The position numbers and the translations under genes are program-made. From Aquabacterium sp. (GTDB lineage Bacteria; Pseudomonadota; Gammaproteobacteria; Burkholderiales; Burkholderiaceae_C), in assembly GCA_029865965.1 (NCBI GenBank), contig JARXAJ010000033.1:1-36754 (forward strand): a DNA stretch of 36,754 bases. Direction: 5' to 3'. Positions within the stretch are counted from its first letter, which is position 1; each line of letters opens with the position of its first letter. Below the pieces are notes generated by a model. It did not search any database and had not been told where the DNA came from. It was given only the letters and a program-made list of their open reading frames with translations. This document shows, piece by piece, positions 34,766 to 36,754 of the stretch.

Positions 34766-34785
34766 CACTGTACAAACATCCAGTC
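34766..34785 (+). promoter_or_regulatory. SOS box (LexA operator) of recA
   Basis: ACTGT-N8-CCAGT (34767-34784) differs from the LexA consensus ACTGT-N8-ACAGT at one base. It lies about 40 bp upstream of the recA ATG, where LexA operators of recA genes are usually found. Repression by LexA and induction by DNA damage follow from established knowledge of recA; the lexA gene is not in the window. Confidence 0.72.
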
Positions 34786-34822
34786 TGTCCCTAACATCGG
34801 CTCCCAACACCAGGAGAGCCCC

Positions 34823-35866
34823 ATGGACGCACCCGTGAAAGCCTTGAACACCGAAAAAGCCAAAGCCCTGGCTGCTGCCCTGGCGCAGATCGAGAAGCAG
34901 TTTGGCAAGGGCTCCATCATGCGCCTGGGTGCTGGCGAGGTGGTTGAGGCCATCGAGGTCGTCTCCACCGGCTCACTGGGCCTGGACATCGCCCTGGGCG
35001 TGGGCGGTCTGCCGCGCGGCCGGGTGGTCGAGATCTACGGCCCTGAGTCCTCGGGCAAGACCACCCTCACCCTGCAGGTGGTGGCCCAGATGCAGAAGCT
35101 GGGCGGCACCGCCGCCTTCATCGACGCCGAGCATGCGCTCGACACAGGCTATGCCCAGAAGCTGGGCGTCAATCTGCAAGAACTGCTGATCAGCCAGCCC
35201 GACACCGGCGAACAGGCGCTGGAAATCGTTGACGCACTGGTGCGGTCGGGCTCGGTCGACCTGGTCGTCATCGACTCTGTCGCTGCGCTCACGCCCAAGG
35301 CTGAACTCGAAGGCGAGATGGGCGATTCCCTGCCCGGCCTGCAGGCCCGGCTGATGAGCCAGGCGTTGCGCAAGCTCACCGGCACGGTCAAGAAGACCAA
35401 CACCATGGTCGTCTTCATCAACCAGATCCGCATGAAGATCGGCGTGATGTTCGGCAATCCGGAAACCACCACCGGTGGCAACGCGCTGAAGTTCTACAGC
35501 TCGGTGCGCCTCGATATCCGCCGCACGGGCAGCATCAAGCGGGGTGAAGAAGTGATCGGCAGCGAGACCAAGGTCAAGGTCGTCAAGAACAAGGTGGCGC
35601 CGCCCTTCAAGACTGCAGAGTTCGACATCCTGTATGGCGAAGGCACCAGCCGCGAGGGTGAAATCATCGACCTGGGCGTGGAAGCCAAGCTGGTCGACAA
35701 GTCCGGCGCCTGGTACGCCTACAAGGGCGAAAAGATCGGCCAGGGCAAGGACAATGCCCGCGAGTTTCTGCGCGAGAACCCGGAGATCGCCCTCGAGATC
35801 GAGAACAAGGTGCGTGAGGCGCTGGGTGTGCCGTTGCAAGCCCGGGGCGTGACCAAGCCCGACTGA
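34823..35866 (+). CDS. recA: Recombinase RecA
   Basis: 347 aa. Strand exchange ATPase and co-protease of the SOS response. Walker A is GPESSGKTT (residues 73-81), Walker [11 protein letters not shown], loop L1 near [21 protein letters not shown], and loop L2 [21 protein letters not shown]. The N-terminal helix and C-terminal domain are complete. ATG 34823 is preceded by a good Shine-Dalgarno (AGGAGA). It is the first gene of the recA-recX pair, with an SOS-type operator upstream. Confidence 0.98.
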   Translation: MDAPVKALNTEKAKALAAALAQIEKQFGKGSIMRLGAGEVVEAIEVVSTGSLGLDIALGVGGLPRGRVVEIYGPESSGKTTLTLQVVAQMQKLGGTAAFIDAEHALDTGYAQKLGVNLQELLISQPDTGEQALEIVDALVRSGSVDLVVIDSVAALTPKAELEGEMGDSLPGLQARLMSQALRKLTGTVKKTNTMVVFINQIRMKIGVMFGNPETTTGGNALKFYSSVRLDIRRTGSIKRGEEVIGSETKVKVVKNKVAPPFKTAEFDILYGEGTSREGEIIDLGVEAKLVDKSGAWYAYKGEKIGQGKDNAREFLRENPEIALEIENKVREALGVPLQARGVTKPD

Positions 35867-35893
35867 TCGCACGGGTCACCGAGCGCGCTGGCC

Positions 35894-36445
35894 ATGCCAT
35901 TCCCCCGCCCCGCGTCCCTGAAGGTGCGGGCGCTGCAATGGCTGGCCCAGCGAGAGCACAGCCGCGCCGAGTTGCGCACCAAGCTGCTGTGGCTGCTGCA
36001 GCGCAGCACGCGTGACGCCCATGTTGAAGACGGTGGCATCGACTGCGCCGACGACACTGTTGACATCGGATGCGCTGGCGAGCCGGCCCTGGAAGTCGAC
36101 GCTCTTCTCGATTGGCTGCAGCAGCACGGCCACCTGTCGGATGCGCGCTTCATTGAAAGCCGCGTCCATGCGCGCCAGTCGCGCTTCGGTCACCGTCGCA
36201 TTCAGCAAGAGCTGCGTCAGCATGGTGTCGCGCTCGATGCAGCCGCGCAGCAGGCGCTGCAACAGTCCGAATTGGCGCGTGCCACCGAGGTGTGGCAGCG
36301 CAAGTACGGCGTGCCGGCCGGCGATGCCGCTGCACGTGTGCGCCAGATGCGGTTCATGCTGGGACGGGGCTTCTCCATGGACGTGGTGCGGCACCTGGTG
36401 CAAGGCGGCTCGGGCGCTGCCGGCGGCACGGGCGGCGACGTTTAA
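35894..36445 (+). CDS. recX: Regulatory protein RecX
   Basis: 183 aa. It binds RecA filaments and dampens RecA activity. Typical blocks: [24 protein letters not shown] at the N-terminus, [42 protein letters not shown], and [21 protein letters not shown] at the C-terminus. An acidic insertion of about 25 residues ([20 protein letters not shown]) sits between the first and second repeats and makes the protein longer than the usual 150 aa. It starts 27 bp after recA and is probably co-transcribed. Confidence 0.93.
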   Translation: MPFPRPASLKVRALQWLAQREHSRAELRTKLLWLLQRSTRDAHVEDGGIDCADDTVDIGCAGEPALEVDALLDWLQQHGHLSDARFIESRVHARQSRFGHRRIQQELRQHGVALDAAAQQALQQSELARATEVWQRKYGVPAGDAAARVRQMRFMLGRGFSMDVVRHLVQGGSGAAGGTGGDV

Positions 36446-36612
36446 GCAGGTTGGTTTCGGGTTTTCCCTGGGCGCCGCATGGTAAATTGACGGTGTTTGT
36501 CCAGCGTGCGCTGGCGCAATCGGCCCCCAGCGGCCACCCCGAGCGCACAGCCCGACCTGGCGTGCGGCAACTGCCCGCTGGCGTCCTATCCCACACCTTG
36601 CTGCGAGCCCCC

Positions 36613-36754
36613 ATGAAGATCCACGAATACCAGGGAAAAGAGATCCTGCGCCAGTTTGGCGTGCCGGTGCCGCGCGGCGTGCCGGCATTCACCGTGCAGG
36701 AGGCTGTCGAGGCGGCACAGAAGCTGGCCGGCCCGGTGTGGGTGGTGAAGGCGC
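36613..36754 (+). CDS. sucC: Succinyl-CoA ligase (ADP-forming) subunit beta, 5' part
   Basis: Only the first 47 codons are inside the window. [20 protein letters not shown] is the characteristic start of SucC, followed by [23 protein letters not shown], the beginning of the ATP-grasp domain. It converts succinyl-CoA, ADP and phosphate to succinate, CoA and ATP in the citric acid cycle with SucD. The 167-bp gap after recX contains a TAAATT (near 36483) that could be part of its promoter. Confidence 0.94.
   Translation, partial: MKIHEYQGKEILRQFGVPVPRGVPAFTVQEAVEAAQKLAGPVWVVKA

Overview
The window is very GC-rich (runs of G/C third codon positions almost throughout) and codes densely on both strands. 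Gene content and order point to a betaproteobacterium of the order Burkholderiales, most likely the Rubrivivax/Leptothrix/Ideonella/Sphaerotilaceae neighbourhood. The pointers are gatCAB divergent from mreBCD-mrdA-rodA, a TctDE-like two-component pair next to recA-recX-sucC, xth divergent from pyrE, and a decayed PEP-CTERM protein. This placement is inference from gene order and protein style, not from a search. No rRNA, tRNA, CRISPR array, transposase or phage gene was seen; most of the window looks like ordinary chromosome.

Layout. 1-5.3 kb: 3' end of dacB (+), pncB (-), then a + strand series: serine hydrolase, YqhA-type membrane protein, secreted matrixin-like protease, crotonase. 5.3-8.4 kb: fatty acid hydroxylase/sterol desaturase family protein (-) divergent from a Crp/Fnr regulator (+), followed by a secreted DUF3179 protein. 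8.4-10.2 kb (-): ECF sigma factor, exported MsrB, exported MsrA, with no recognisable anti-sigma gene. 10.3-12.6 kb (+): OmpR-type response regulator and histidine kinase. 12.6-19 kb (-): branched-chain/urea/amide type ABC transporter (permease, Tat-exported binding protein, permease, two ATPases) ending in an amidase, which suggests uptake and hydrolysis of an amide. 19.4-24.8 kb: xth (-), pyrE and a DUF4124 protein (+), gatCAB (-). 25.1-32 kb (+): mreB, mreC, mreD, mrdA, rodA (cell-wall elongation) and an overlapping beta-hydroxyacid dehydrogenase-like gene. 32-34.6 kb (-): response regulator and TctE-like kinase, split by a degraded PEP-CTERM gene fragment. 34.8-36.75 kb (+): recA with an SOS-box-like operator, recX, and the start of sucC.

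The most noteworthy non-standard signals are: the decayed, frameshifted PEP-CTERM fragment inside the two-component locus (about 33540-33921); an array of about nine imperfect 11-bp tandem units just upstream of the amidase (14042-14140); a palindrome-rich intergenic repeat between mreD and mrdA (27723-27840); an 11-bp-spaced direct repeat upstream of the first response regulator (10246-10264); a lone, C-terminally short ECF sigma factor linked to exported Msr enzymes through a 24-codon ORF; and xth/pyrE start codons only 9 bp apart. I did not find a clearly new multi-gene system. These are small-scale structures that merit a comparative check.
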